From: Myxococcales bacterium
Lineage (GTDB): Bacteria; Myxococcota_A; Polyangia; Polyangiales; JADJMO01
Direction of reading: 5' to 3'
DNA: 64,000 nucleotides
Assembly: GCA_016709545.1 (NCBI GenBank)
Contig: JADJMO010000006.1
Coordinates: forward strand, 440,289-504,288
The notes under the pieces are model-generated. The model made no database searches and was not told where the DNA came from. It worked only from the letters and a program-made list of their open reading frames with translations. Position numbers and translations under genes: made by a program. Of this stretch, positions 1-10,531 are shown in pieces. The first letter of the stretch is position 1; each line of letters opens with the position of its first letter.

Positions 1-302
1 TCTGGGTCGCGGTCGAAGGCGACCAGCTGCTGGGGACCTGTGGGGTCTTCCCCGTCGCCGACGGAGACCTCGAGCTGCGCAAGATGTACCTCGACGGCGC
101 AGCCCGCGGTCGCGGGGTGGGCAAGCTCCTCCTCGACGAGGCGGTGTCGTTCGCGCGCTCGGTCGGCGCGCGCCGCCTCGTGCTCGACACGGTCGACGAG
201 ATGAAGCAGGCGATCCGGTTCTACGAGGCCAACGGGTTCGCGCGCGACGATGCGCAGCTCCGCGGCAGCCGCTGCACGCGTGGTTACGTGCGCCGGCTCT
301 GA
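1..302 (+). CDS. GNAT-family N-acetyltransferase, C-terminal part (5' end outside window)
   Basis: The open frame runs in from the left edge (first full codon at base 3) and stops with TGA at 300-302, leaving about 99 residues. It shows the C-terminal half of a Gcn5-related acetyltransferase: a strand ending in LELRKMYLD, then the acetyl-CoA pyrophosphate-binding loop ARGRGVGKLLLDEAVSFAR (R/Q-x-x-G-x-G/A), a strand RLVLDT, and the typical late motif AIRFYEANGFA. Such enzymes move acetyl from acetyl-CoA to an amine; the substrate cannot be inferred. The gene converges with the helicase-nuclease gene that ends at 310, only seven bases away. The 5' half, including the N-terminal strand and helix, is outside the window. 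Confidence 0.88.
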   Translation, partial: WVAVEGDQLLGTCGVFPVADGDLELRKMYLDGAARGRGVGKLLLDEAVSFARSVGARRLVLDTVDEMKQAIRFYEANGFARDDAQLRGSRCTRGYVRRL

Positions 303-309
303 GCGCCGG

Positions 310-3300
310 TCACACCGACAGCAGCACGAGCTCCACGGGCTTGGAGGTGGCCGCGGCGATGGCCCGCCCGTAGGCCTGCAGCTGCGTGGCGTAGACCGCG
401 ATCGCCTCGCCGAGCGCGCGGTCGGTCTTGTAGTCGACGACGACCCAGCGCTCGCCGTCGAGGAAGCAGAGATCGACGACGCCCTCGAGGAGGCACCGGG
501 CTCCGTCAGCGCGACGGCGACCTCGCGGCGGTGCTCGACCTCGGCCGCCCGCACGAGCAACGGGTGCGCGAGGGCCGCGCGCACCCGCGCCGCGGCGACC
601 TCGACCTCCTGTTCGGTGGCGCCCAGCAGGCGACCGTGGGCCCGACAGTGCGCGGCGATCCGGAGGCGACCTCGGGCTCGGCGAGGCCGAAGGGCACCGT
701 GGCGAGCACCGCGTGGACGAGGGTGCCGAAGCGCTTGCCGCCGGGCTCTTCGCCCGTCCGGTCCCGTTTGTTCTGGACCTGGGCGAGGCGCACGCCGTTC
801 AGGGCCGAGCCGTCGAAGCCGACCTCCTTGGACGTGGCCTCGGCCATCGCGGTGACCGAGCGCGTGCGCAGCGCCACGGTGGCCCCCCGCGCGAGGGCCT
901 CGGCCTTGCGCGCGACGAAGCGGGCGTGATCGGCGCGCTCGCGCTCGCCGCGGGTCGGGTCTTCGTGCGGGTGCAGCACCGCCTCCTGGCGCAGGCCGAG
1001 GTCGGGCTCTTTGTCGAGGCCGAGCACGCGCGGATCCCACCAGGTGACCTCGTGTGTGCCCTCCTGCGGGACGTGCGCGCCGGGGACGATCGGATCGGTG
1101 CGACCCGCGAGGGCGTCGGGCCGCGCGAGCACCGTGTCGGTCCCGAACGGAGGGCACCCCGTGGCTGCCCGCGCGGCGCGTCGGTCCTTCGGCTGCAGCA
1201 CCGGATCGAGCGGCGTGAGCCACGAGGGCAGGAGCCCCTCGCCGACGCCCGGCACCACCAGCAGGTCGCGCGCCCGCGTGGTCGCCACGTAGGCGAGGCG
1301 GACCGACTCCTCGGCCTCGCGGGCGAGCACCTCGACCGAGTGCTCCTGGAGCTCGGTCGGGATGCAGCCGGCGAGGCGTTCGACCCAGACGCGGCGCTCG
1401 TGGTCGACCCAGTGGGACGGCGTGCTCGGCGCGAGCGGCGCGGTCGGATCGACGAGGACGACGACGGGGAACTCGAGCCCCTTGGCCTTGTGCACGGAGA
1501 GGAGACGCACGCCCTCGGTGCCGTCCTCGACGACGGGGGCCTCGGCCGCGCCGCCCCGCTCGGCCGCGAGCTCGAGCCACTCGACGAAGCCCCGGAACGA
1601 AGTGGCGCCGCCGCGGGTCTCGAAGCGACGCGCCAGCTCGAGGGTGCGCAGCACGTTGGAGAGCGCCTGCTCGCCGGCGACCCAGGAGCCGAAGCCCGCG
1701 TGCGCGCGCGTCTGCTCCAGGAGCTGCGAGAGGGTGTCGGAGATCGGTCGGCGGTTGCGCCGCCGGTGCAGCGTACCCAGCAGATCGAGGGCCTCGGCGA
1801 CCGCGCGGAGCTCGGAGCCGCTCGGGAGCTCGTCGACCAGCGGCGCGGAAGGCCGCAGGTGGAAGGCGCGATGGACACCACGCCCTTGCTCGTTCGCCGC
1901 CTGCGCCCTGGTCGGCCGAAGAGCCCAGGTGAACAGCAGGTCGTCGGGGAGCGCGAACAGCGGGCCGCGCAGGGTGGCGTACACGGCGAGCGAATCGTCG
2001 GGCCACTCGATCGCGGTCAGCGCCTGGCGCATGGCCTCGACCTCTTCGCGATCGTGGAACGAGCGACCACCGACGAGCACGTGCGGCACCTGCCGCGCCT
2101 CGAGGCCGCGCACGTACGGCCGGCTCAGGTCTTCGCCGAACGCCTGCATGCGGCGGAACAGCATGCACACGTGGCGGGCGGCGACGGGCACGCGCGCGCC
2201 GCGCTCCTCGACGGTGAAGCCACTCGACCGCAGGAGCCAGTCGACGAAGGCGCACGCCGCGTCGGGGAAGGAGCCCTCGATGACGTAGCGGGTCGGCTCG
2301 CGCGAGAAGTCGGAGTAGATGCGTGGCGAGGGCAGGACGACGAGCGCGGGCTGCGTGCTCACGTCGGCCCGCGCCGGGGCGAGCGGCACGTAGCGGGCCT
2401 GGGTGCCCGCGCTGTTCTCGTTCATCGCGAGGGCGAAGGCGGCGTTGATGGCCGACTGGAGCGCGGGGACCGCGCGGAAGCTCTTGGACAGGTAGACGAC
2501 CTCGGCACCCGCGGCGACGAGGCGCTCCTTGACCGCGGCGTAGAGCGCGACGTCGGCGCGACGGAAGCGGTAGATCGACTGCTTCGGGTCGCCGACGAGG
2601 AACAGCTTGCCGGAGACGGGGCGCGCCGCGAGCGGGTCGTCGCAGCGCGGATCGTCGGCCGCGAGCAGGGCGAGGATGTCGGCCTGGAGTGGGTCGGTGT
2701 CCTGGAACTCGTCCACGAAGTAGTGGGTGAACCGTCCCTGCAGCTCGGCGCGCACGGCCGGCTCGGCGAGCAGCGCGCGAGCCCGCAGCAGCAGATCGAG
2801 GAAGTCGAGCTTGCCCGCGCGCTGGAGCAGGCGCTCGTACTGCTGCGCGATCGGCGCGAGCTCGGCGTGGAGGACCGCGGCGAGGTCGCGGCCTGCCTCC
2901 TCGACGAACCGATCGAGCTCGGCCTTCACGCGGTCGCGGAGGGCGACGACGTCGCGGCGCGCGAGCCCCGCGGCCGCCGGCCCCGATCCGGTCGCGCGCG
3001 AAGAGCCCGCTTCGCCGCGCGGGGGCGCTGCGTACCACTCGCGTCGTCCACCGGTCCACGTCCACGAACGGCCGTATTTCTCGCCGCGTGCGAGGTTGAC
3101 GAGCTCGGCCTCGAGGCCGTCGTCGTCGCGCGGTGCGTCGGCGCCGCGACCCGCGGTGCGACGCTCGTGCTCGCGGACGAAGGCCGCCACGGGCGCGAGG
3201 GACTTGCGGAGCCAGTCTTCGCGGTCGTCGGCGCGGCCCTCGACGCTCGCGGCCTCGCCGAGCAACCCGAGGAGCCGATCGATGGCGGCGGCGCGATCCC

Positions 3301-3925
3301 ACGGCTCACGGCGCCACGGGGTCGGGTAGTCGCGGTGGTCGAGGAGCGAGAACGCGGCCTCGCGGAGCGTGCCCTCGGGACCGAGCGCGTTGCGGCCTCG
3401 GCGCCGCCTGCGCAACGTCCGGCGGAGACCCTCGGGCGGACGCTCGAGGGCGCCCTGGAACCAGCCGTCGAAGGCGCGGTCGAAGAGGGCGCGCGCCTCG
3501 TCTTCGCTCGCGACGGCGAACAGGGGATCGACGCCCGCCTCGACCGGGCGCTCGCGAAGGAGATCGGCGCAGAAGCCGTGGATGGTGCCGATGCGCGCCT
3601 CTTCGAGCTGCACGAGCGCGCGGTGCAGGTTCGGACGCGTGGCCTCGCTCGCGGTGGCGCGGGCGGCCTCGAGGGCCGTGCGCAGGCGCAGCTTGAGCTC
3701 CCCCGCCGCGGCCTCGGTGAAGGTGACCGCGACCACGCCGCGCAGCTCGGCGAGCCCGCGCGCGACGAGGGACACGATGCGCCCGACGAGCGCGGTGGTC
3801 TTGCCGGTGCCCGCCGCCGCCTCCACCACCAGCGTGGTCGCGTGGTCGGTCTCGATGCGCGCGCGCGCGCGGGCGTCGGCCTCGAGGAGAGCCTGGATCG
3901 TGTCGTTCATGGGAGGCTCGGTCAT
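310..3925 (-). CDS. AddA-like UvrD/Rep-family helicase-nuclease (two apparent frameshifts near the 3' end)
   Basis: Superfamily 1 DNA helicase with a C-terminal PD-(D/E)XK nuclease, as in AddA/RecB proteins that process double-strand ends for recombination. Visible motifs: Walker A AAAGTGKTT (about residue 36-44), Walker B VDEFQDTD (about 405), motif III VGDPKQSIYRFRRADV (about 445), VHKAKGLEFPVV (about 812), YVATTRARDL (about 878) and the nuclease core VVDYKTDRAL near the end. The start at 3925 (MTEPPMND) overlaps the stop of the upstream addB-like gene as ATGA, so the two are translationally coupled. Near the 3' end the conserved sequence changes frame twice. FGTLVHAVLATVPFGLAEPEV continues as IAAHCRAHGRLLGATEQEV after about 665, then as LLEGVVDLCFLDGERW after about 497. 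Each step equals one missing base beside a GGG run. The restored protein is about 1,204 residues. Confidence 0.9.
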
Positions 3926-6900
3926 GGGAGGATCCTGAGCGCCGCGAGGGGCACGAGCTCGGCGGTGGGCTTCTTGCGCGCGCGGGCCTCGGCGCCCGGC
4001 CCGCACACGGCGCGGTAGTCGCAGAACTCGCAGCCTCCACGCTCGGGCGCGCGGGGCAGGAAGCCCTCGGCGATGGCGGCGTCGATGGTCGCGACGACCT
4101 TGCCGGCGGAATCGCGCGCGTAGGCGTCGAGCGGGATGAGCACCTCGGCGAACTCGCCCGCGGCCGTGCAGTACCAGAGGCGGCCCCCCTGGACGGGCGC
4201 GCCACCCCCGAGCTGCTCGAGGGCGAGGGCATAGAGGACCGGCTGCAGCGCGTGGCCGCCGTGGATCACCGCATCGACCGGGACCCTCGTCTTGCCGGTC
4301 TTGTAGTCGGTGGCCCGGAGCCGGCCGTCGGCGGCGCGTTCGACCAGATCGATCGAGCCCCGGAACAGCAGCCCGCCGCCGATCGCGAGGTGCACGGGCT
4401 CCGGGCGGCTCGCCTCGTCGGACTCCTCGCGGTCGGGCAACCCGAACGAGAGCTCGAAGCGCACCGGGTCGAACCCACCCGTGGCGACCGGATCGGCGAG
4501 CCGATGCAGCCACTCGCGCGCGTCGGCGCGGATGCCGAGGACGGCGTCTTCCCACACCCGCTCGATGGCGGGCGCGAGGCGCTCGGCCCACTCGGTGGCG
4601 AGCGCCGCGACCTGCGCGTCGAGCACGGCTCGAGCCTCCTCGAACCGCTCTGGCAGCAATGGCAGCAACGCCAGGCGCCGGAGCTCGACGAGCGTGCGGT
4701 AGTGGATCGCGTGGACCAGCGAGCCCCGCTCGAGCGGGTCGAGCTCCTCGATGGGCTCCGGGTCCCTTCGGGGTTCGAGCCGGAGCAGCGCGGAGAGGAA
4801 GAAGCGATACGGGCACGCGGCGTAGTTCTGCAGCGCGGTCGCGGAGAACGCGCGGGCCGAGGGCCGCTGGGAAGCGAGCCGCTCGTGGAGCACCGCTGCG
4901 CTCTCGCCCTTGCTCTCGCCCGGCACGAGGCCGTCGGCGGCGGTCCAGCGACGGAGGCCGGCGCGTGCGCGCGCGCGCAGGGAGCGCGCGAGGTGCGGGT
5001 TGCTGTCGAGGAGGAACCGCGCGGCCCCCTTGGCCTCGGCGAGGGGCATGGACAGCAGCCGGGCGAGGACCGCGAGGTCGTGCTCGGCCTCGTCGATCGC
5101 GTCGAGCGGATCGTCGGGCGCCGGCCAGCCGAGCCGGGTCCGGGCTCCCTTGCTCGCGCCAGTGACGGCATCGACGCCCTCGGCGCGGCGCGCCAGCGAG
5201 TCGAAGTCGAGGAGCAGCCCCTCGGCCGCGCGGACGACCTCGAGCGCATAGAAGCTCGGCACGCGGGCCCGGCCCTGTTCCGTGTCCACCCGAGGGTAGG
5301 AGAGCAGCACCTTGCGCTCGGCTGCGCCGACCACGAGGCGCAGCGCGAGGCGTTCCTGATCGGCGCGGTCGGCGTTGACGGCCAGGCGCTGGCCCTCGCG
5401 GGCGAGGCGCTCGCGGACGGCGTCGAGGAGGATCGGGTCTTCGACGAGCTTCTGCGGGAAGATGCGCTCGGCGAGGCCGGGGACCACGACCAGGTCGAAG
5501 CTGGTGCCGCGCGCGTGGTCGACGGGGGCGACGGTGACGGCGCCGGCCGTGTGGAGCGACGGGGCGACGGTGAGCTCGGAGAGGCGCTGCGACAGCACGA
5601 GGCGGACCTCGGACAGGTGGATCGGCCCGATGGGCCCCATGGGCGCGAGCTCGGCGAGGATGCTTTCGACTCGCTCGGGCGACTCGAGGGCCTGCCTCGC
5701 GAGCGCGCCGAGCTGCTCGATCCACGCGGCCCACGTGGCGAGATCCGGCAGGGCTGCGAGGCGCTCGATGCAGGGCAGGGCGAAGGCCGTGAGCGCGGCG
5801 AGGTGGGCGCGCTCGTTCTCGAGGGCTTGCCCGCGCGAGCCCTGGCGATCGTCGTCCTCGAGCGCAGCGAGCTTGGCGACGAGGCCCTGGTCGAGGCCGG
5901 CGAGCCGACGGCGCCAGCGCTCGTGACCCCCGAGCACCGCGGCCTCGACGAGCAGGGCCTCCCACTTGCGGGGCGCGGGGAGGTGGCCGTCTTCGACCTC
6001 GGGCGCGTCGACGTGCTGTCGCGCGATCGCCGCGGGGAGGAGCTCGTCGTCCCCCGGGACCCAGCGGCCGGTGGCGACCTCTTCCCGCGGGGAGACCCGC
6101 CGAGGGACCTGACCGAGCGAGAGATACTCGGCGAACCGGCGCGCGGAGAGGTTCTCGTCGGCGCACGCGAGGAGGGCGAGGAACGCTCGACCGGCCGGGT
6201 CGGGGCGCACCGCGCCGCGCGCGAACGACGCAGGGATCCCCGCGCGCCGCAGCGCCTCCTCGAGGTGCGGACGGTACGTGGCCGGGGCGCGCAGCAGCAC
6301 CGCCATGCGCTCGAAGGGGATGCCTTGCTCGGCGGCGCGCAGCAGCGTGCGCGCGACCTCGGTGCACTCGCGAGCTCGCCGGGGCGCTCCGGATCTCGAC
6401 CGTCCCGTCGCTCGGGCGCGCTCCACGATCGCGGGTGGCCCTCGTCGGCCGCGAAGAGGTTGGCCTGCAGCGCCGCGAGGCACGAGGCCTCCGGCTCGCT
6501 GGATGGGGCCGGCGCGACGCCGAGCAACCGCGACAGCACGCCGAGCTCGGGGGCACCCGTCGGGGTGGTGGCGAAGATGGAGGGGCTCTGGTCGATCAAG
6601 GCGCCCACGAGCGCGCGCTCCGCGTGCTGGACGAGCGGCAGATCGAGGAGCACCAACGCGCCTCTGCTCGAGGCGCGAGCCGTGAGCCCGGCCGAAGCCG
6701 CGGCGAGCAGATCGGCGCGATCGGCGAGCCCGGCCTCGACCCGCGCCGCATCGAGCGCGCGGAGCAGCTCTCCGAGCACGGGATCGTGCGCGTCGACCTG
6801 CGCAGGCGTGAACCCGGCGAGGCGCAGCTCGAGGCCGGTGCGGGCGAGGGCGCGCACGAGCCCGGGCCGATCGTGGACGCGCTCGAAGCGACCGAGACGC

Positions 6901-7223
6901 CCCCGCGCGAAGGCGTCGGCGACGACGCGCGCCGCGAGCGCCTCGAGCACCAGCGGCCCCGCGACCGTGCGACCTGCGCTGGCGAGGCGCGGCCCGCCGA
7001 TCTCGGTGGCGAGCTGCCCCACCGTGCGGCGCTCCCACCCGAAGGTGGCGCCGCGCTGTCCGGGCAGCAGAGCCCCGGCCATCGACCGGAGGAGGCCGAC
7101 GCCCGCGTCGGGGTGGGCCGACAGGACGAGCACCGGTGCGCCGCGGGGCTGCCGCGCGAGGAACTCGCGGGCCGCCGAGAGCCGGGCGCTCGAGCGAGGC
7201 GAGGCGAAGAGCGCGCGGTCCAT
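3922..7223 (-). CDS. AddB-like helicase-nuclease subunit (PD-(D/E)XK), frameshifted near 6.4 kb
   Basis: Partner of the downstream addA-like gene in an AddAB-type end-processing complex. The N-terminus (MDRALFASPRSSARLSAARE) starts at 7223. The C-terminal nuclease shows ALQNYAACPYRFFLSALL, then LRATDYKTGKTRV (catalytic D-x-K), and a late Cys cluster CEFCDYRAVC. With the earlier Cys in AACPYRF this matches the iron-sulphur clasp of AddB nucleases. Between about 6440 and 6360 the reading frame changes. NLFAADEGHP lies in one frame, DGTVEIRSAP in a second and RECTEVARTLLRAAEQG in a third, although all three pieces are expected in this family. So one or more small indels sit here, among GGGG/CCGG runs. 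The restored length is about 1,100 residues. Divergent from the surA-like gene; its own promoter is probably in the 143-bp gap upstream. Confidence 0.85.
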
Positions 7224-7312
7224 GCCTCGCAACCTAGCGTGCGGCGTGCCACCCCCGCACCTCCCGAAAAGCCCGGGCCGGACGTTGTTCGTCCGTCCGA
7301 CCGCCGCCGTTT

Positions 7313-7332
7313 CCGCCGGCGGCCGCCGGCGG
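7313..7332. repeat. 20-bp perfect GC palindrome in divergent intergenic region
   Basis: The twenty bases CCGCCGGCGGCCGCCGGCGG are identical to their own reverse complement and also consist of two copies of CCGCCGGCGG. They lie between the divergent addB-like (start 7223) and surA-like (start 7367) genes, about 34 bp before the surA start. They could form a hairpin in a 5' leader, bind a dimeric regulator or be chance in GC-rich DNA; nothing seen decides between these. Confidence 0.5.
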
Positions 7333-7366
7333 ACCGCCGCGCTCGACGGAGAAGGCTCCATCTCCT

Positions 7367-8366
7367 ATGGTCGAGCCCGTGCGTCGTTCCCCCTTCCTTG
7401 GCGTCTGTGTCGTGGCCGGTTCGCTCTCGGTCGCCCTCCTGTCGAGCGGCGCCGCCGAGCGCGCTGCAGAGGCCGCGGTCGTCGAGCGCATCGTCGCCAT
7501 CGTGGGCGAGCAGCCGATCCCTCCTCTCCGAGCTCACCCAGCGCGCGCGCCCGTTCCTGCTGAAGATCCAGACCAACGTCCCCGTGCAGCAGCAGCAGCT
7601 CGCCAAGGCGGAGATGTTCAAGGAGCTCCTGCAGAAGCTGATCGACGAGCGCGTGGTCGCCCTCGCGGCCGACAAGCTCAACGTCACCGTCACCACCAAG
7701 GAGGTCGACGACTCCATCAAGGTCAAGGCCGCCGACCTCAAGGTCAGCGTGAGCGACCTGCTCGGCGAGGCCACCAAGCAGGGCCTCAGCGAGGCCGACT
7801 ACCGCGAGGAGGTCCGCCGCGAGATCCTGTTCGGCAAGATGCTCGAGACCCGCGTGCGCGCCCGCGTCCGCGTGACCGACGACGACGCCCGCGAGTACTT
7901 CAAGAAGCTCGAGGTGCAGGAGCGCCGCAACCAGCCGTTCCGCTGCTCGATCATCACGCTCGACCTCGGCCCGGGCGCCAACAAGGAGCTGCGCGTGAAG
8001 GCCGACGGCATCGTGAAGGCCGCGCGCGGCGGCGCCGATTTCGCCAAGCTCGCGAAGCTGCACAGCACCGACGTCTCCAGGGACAAGGGCGGCGATCTCG
8101 GCACCCGTCCGGTCGGCGCGAGCATGGGCAAGGCCATCGACGAGCCGGTGCTGCGCCTCGACGCCGGCGAGGTCTCCGAGCCGCTGGTGAACGCCGGCAA
8201 GCTGTACATCGTCAAGGTCACCGAGCGCCCGGCGTCGCAGCTGCCGCCCTACGCCGACGTCAAGGACATCGTCCTCATGCGCGTCCGCGACGAGATGCTG
8301 CAGAAGCAGATCAAGGTGTGGCTCGACGAGCTCAAGTCGGGTGTCTACATCGAGGTCCGTCTGTAG
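7367..8366 (+). CDS. SurA/PpiC-type periplasmic peptidyl-prolyl isomerase (one apparent frameshift)
   Basis: Predicted periplasmic chaperone/foldase for outer-membrane proteins. The ATG at 7367 opens a signal peptide (VRRSPFLGVCVVAGSLSVAL, then a small-residue stretch) followed by ERIVAIVGEQPI, the usual start of the mature SurA N-domain. The family then expects LLSELTQRARPFL, which is present but one frame away: the run at 7519-7521 has one C too many. After that the frame is clean. It holds an amphipathic SurA_N region (about residues 50-170) and a parvulin domain (about 190-290) with GGADFAKLAKLHSTD, GGDLGTRPVG and APVLRLDAGEVSEP-like sequence. Restored length is about 332 residues. A GGAG ribosome-binding site lies upstream of the ATG. 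The stop is 2 bp before the GTG of the glycosylase gene. Confidence 0.87.
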
Positions 8367-8368
8367 TC

Positions 8369-9286
8369 GTGCCCTCGGAAGTCGCGCACGAGGAGCTCGC
8401 GGAGCTGGTCGCCGCCACGCGCGCCTACCTGGAGTGGCACGAGGACGCGGGCACGATAGGGCTGCCTGCCGCGCCGCCGCGCGCGCGCACGCTCGAGGCG
8501 CCCCGTCACGAGCCGCCCCGTCACGAGCCGCTCCGCGACGAGGTCGTCTCACGACAGGAGTCGCCGCGCCCAGAGCCACCGCGCGAGCGCATCGTGGAGC
8601 CGCGACCCGAAGCGCCTCGACCGGAGCCCCGAGCCCACGTCACCCTGGAGCGCCCGGGCGCGCAGGCGCCACGGCCCGAGGCGCGCAGGCTGGCGGTGGT
8701 CGAGGTCACGAGCCCCGAAGCGCGCGTCGCCCGTCTGGCGGAGATGGCCGTCGAGGTCGCCTCCTGCACCAAGTGTCCGCTGCACAGCCAGCGGATCCAG
8801 ACCGTGTTCGCGCGGGGCAACCCGAGCGCCGAGCTGATGTTCGTCGGCGAGGGGCCGGGGGCGGAGGAGGACGAGCAGGGCCTGCCGTTCGTCGGCAAGG
8901 CCGGCCAGCTCCTCGACAAGATGATCCAGGCGATGGGCTACGCGCCGAGCGAGGTCTACGTGGCCAACGTCGTCAAGTGCCGCCCACCCATGAACCGCAA
9001 GCCCGAGCCCACCGAGCTCGGCGCGTGCGTCGGCTACGTGCACGAGCAGATCGCGCTCGTCCGTCCGAAGATGCTCGTCGCGCTCGGGGCGACGGCGGTC
9101 GAAAGCCTGCTCGAGCAGACCGGCATCATGCGGCTGCGCGGCACCTTCCGGCTCTATCGGGGACAGATCCCGGTCATGCCCACCTTCCATCCGGCCTATC
9201 TGCTCCGCACCCCGGAGGCGAAGCGAGAGGTGTGGAGCGATCTGCAGCAGGTGATGGCCAAGCTCGGCAAGACGCGCACGCGCTGA
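8369..9286 (+). CDS. Family-4 uracil-DNA glycosylase with low-complexity N-terminal extension
   Basis: Base-excision repair enzyme that removes uracil from DNA. The C-terminal ~200 residues show the family-4 signature: CTKCPLHSQR (first two Cys ligands of the 4Fe-4S cluster), VFVGEGPG-type motif FVGEGPGAEEDEQG (active-site loop), PFVGKAGQLLDKMI, VANVVKCRPP and GACVGY (remaining Cys ligands), and PTFHPAYLLR (motif with the catalytic-pocket His). The first ~115 residues form an unusual Pro/Arg/Glu/His-rich linker with repeats such as PRHEPPRHEP and PRPEPPRERI, after a short helical start EELAELVAATRAYLEWHE. This is about 100 residues longer than compact members, though such extensions occur. 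The GTG start at 8369 is 2 bp after the surA stop, suggesting translational coupling. Confidence 0.9.
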   Translation: MPSEVAHEELAELVAATRAYLEWHEDAGTIGLPAAPPRARTLEAPRHEPPRHEPLRDEVVSRQESPRPEPPRERIVEPRPEAPRPEPRAHVTLERPGAQAPRPEARRLAVVEVTSPEARVARLAEMAVEVASCTKCPLHSQRIQTVFARGNPSAELMFVGEGPGAEEDEQGLPFVGKAGQLLDKMIQAMGYAPSEVYVANVVKCRPPMNRKPEPTELGACVGYVHEQIALVRPKMLVALGATAVESLLEQTGIMRLRGTFRLYRGQIPVMPTFHPAYLLRTPEAKREVWSDLQQVMAKLGKTRTR

Positions 9287-9386
9287 GCCCGACGCACGCG
9301 CTCGGTGGTCGGGATTCGTCGGGCGCATTACGTCCGCGGTGCGCGTCGGCCCTGGACAGACTCTGTAAGGGCCGCACACTACCAGC

Positions 9387-10499
9387 ATGGTCCGCGCTCC
9401 AGGCACCCGCGATTCGCTGTACGGCGAGCCGGTCGCCCGTGTGTTCCGGCCCGTCCCCGCACCTCCGACGCACAACGTGCGGGTCGGAGCGTGGATGCTG
9501 GGTGCGCTCGCGCTGGTCACGACCTGCTTCGCCGTCACCGTCGTCCGCATCCTCCACGTGCCCATCGGCAGCATGTTGCTCATCGCCGGGTGGCTCGCGA
9601 TCGTCGCCGTCGGCGTGTACCTCGGCCCCGGCTGGTGGCGTCGCGAGGTCGAGGTCGTCCTCACGTCCAAGCACGTGATCTGGCGGCGCGGCCGCCTGCG
9701 CCGCTCGATCGATCGGCGGGCCATCACCTACGCGCGCATCCTCTGGCACCCCACGCTCCGCGGCGTGGGCGATCTCGAGCTCGTGCGCGCCGTGGCCATG
9801 GGGCCGCTGCGGCGCACGCTCTCCATCACGCTGCCCGACCTCGAGGCCCCCGACGCGGTGTGGGCCGAGATCCGCGGCGTCGATCCCACCCGCGCCCTCG
9901 GCGACGGTGGGCGCCCGGTCGGCCAGCGACTCGACCGCGGGGAGCGTCTCCTCTGGACAGCTCGACCCGACGGTCCGGGCTGGGACCTGCGTCGCGTGAT
10001 GACGCTCGGCATCGCGCTCGTGGCCTTCGTCGTCAGCGCGCGGGCGCTGCTCGGGGGCATCCACGCGCTCCACGCCGTGTACCAGGCGGGGGTGAGGCCT
10101 GCTTCGTTGTCGGGTGGTGCGCTCGTCCTCGCGCTCGCCGTCTCGATCGGCGCGGTGATGTTCACCGGCGTGCTCGCCGCGTGGCACGCGCTCGTGCGTC
10201 CGCAGCAGCTGGTGCTCAACACGCGGTACGTGGTCACCGATCGGCGGGTCTTGATCCAGCGCGGCAAGGAGGAGCTGCTCCTCGATCGCGACCGGATCGT
10301 CGACGTCATCGACGCCCCGAGCGACCACGGTCGGCGCGACCTCTTCCTGGTGGTCGGGGGTGGGAAGAACGCCCACGCCCACGCCCTCGCGGGAGCCTTC
10401 GGGGAGAAGGTGCAGGCCGGCGCGCTGCTGCCCGTGCTCCGCGCGGTCGTCGACAGCGACACGGTCCGCGACATCCTGGTCACCCCGCGCGCCGCCTGA
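9387..10499 (+). CDS. Membrane protein with bacterial PH-like domains
   Basis: A 370-residue inner-membrane protein. Two N-terminal helices (about residues 33-53 and 58-78: MLGALALVTTCFAVTVVRIL and LLIAGWLAIVAVGVYLG) precede a beta-rich soluble part reading VVLTSKHVIWRRGRLRRSID, typical of bacterial pleckstrin-homology (bPH/DUF304-like) domains. A second pair of helices (about 210-230 and 245-272) is followed by a second such domain, VLNTRYVVTDRRVLIQRGKE. The two halves therefore look like an internal duplication. Such domains are found in membrane stress or lipid-associated proteins, but no function can be assigned here. The ATG follows a 100-bp gap after the glycosylase, so it may have its own promoter. 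Confidence 0.7.
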   Translation: MVRAPGTRDSLYGEPVARVFRPVPAPPTHNVRVGAWMLGALALVTTCFAVTVVRILHVPIGSMLLIAGWLAIVAVGVYLGPGWWRREVEVVLTSKHVIWRRGRLRRSIDRRAITYARILWHPTLRGVGDLELVRAVAMGPLRRTLSITLPDLEAPDAVWAEIRGVDPTRALGDGGRPVGQRLDRGERLLWTARPDGPGWDLRRVMTLGIALVAFVVSARALLGGIHALHAVYQAGVRPASLSGGALVLALAVSIGAVMFTGVLAAWHALVRPQQLVLNTRYVVTDRRVLIQRGKEELLLDRDRIVDVIDAPSDHGRRDLFLVVGGGKNAHAHALAGAFGEKVQAGALLPVLRAVVDSDTVRDILVTPRAA

Positions 10500-10531
10500 T
10501 CGGTATCCTCTCGCTGGAGGGAGGTGGGGCG

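Noticed and set aside
713..4018. Plus-strand open frame of about 1,100 codons across the addA/addB region
   Set aside because: It is an opposite-strand shadow of the helicase-nuclease pair: no motif, no start signal and repetitive Arg/Gly/Glu composition.
4252..7563. Plus-strand open frame of about 1,100 codons over addB
   Set aside because: Shadow of the minus-strand addB gene; high GC removes stops in alternate frames. No known domain seen.
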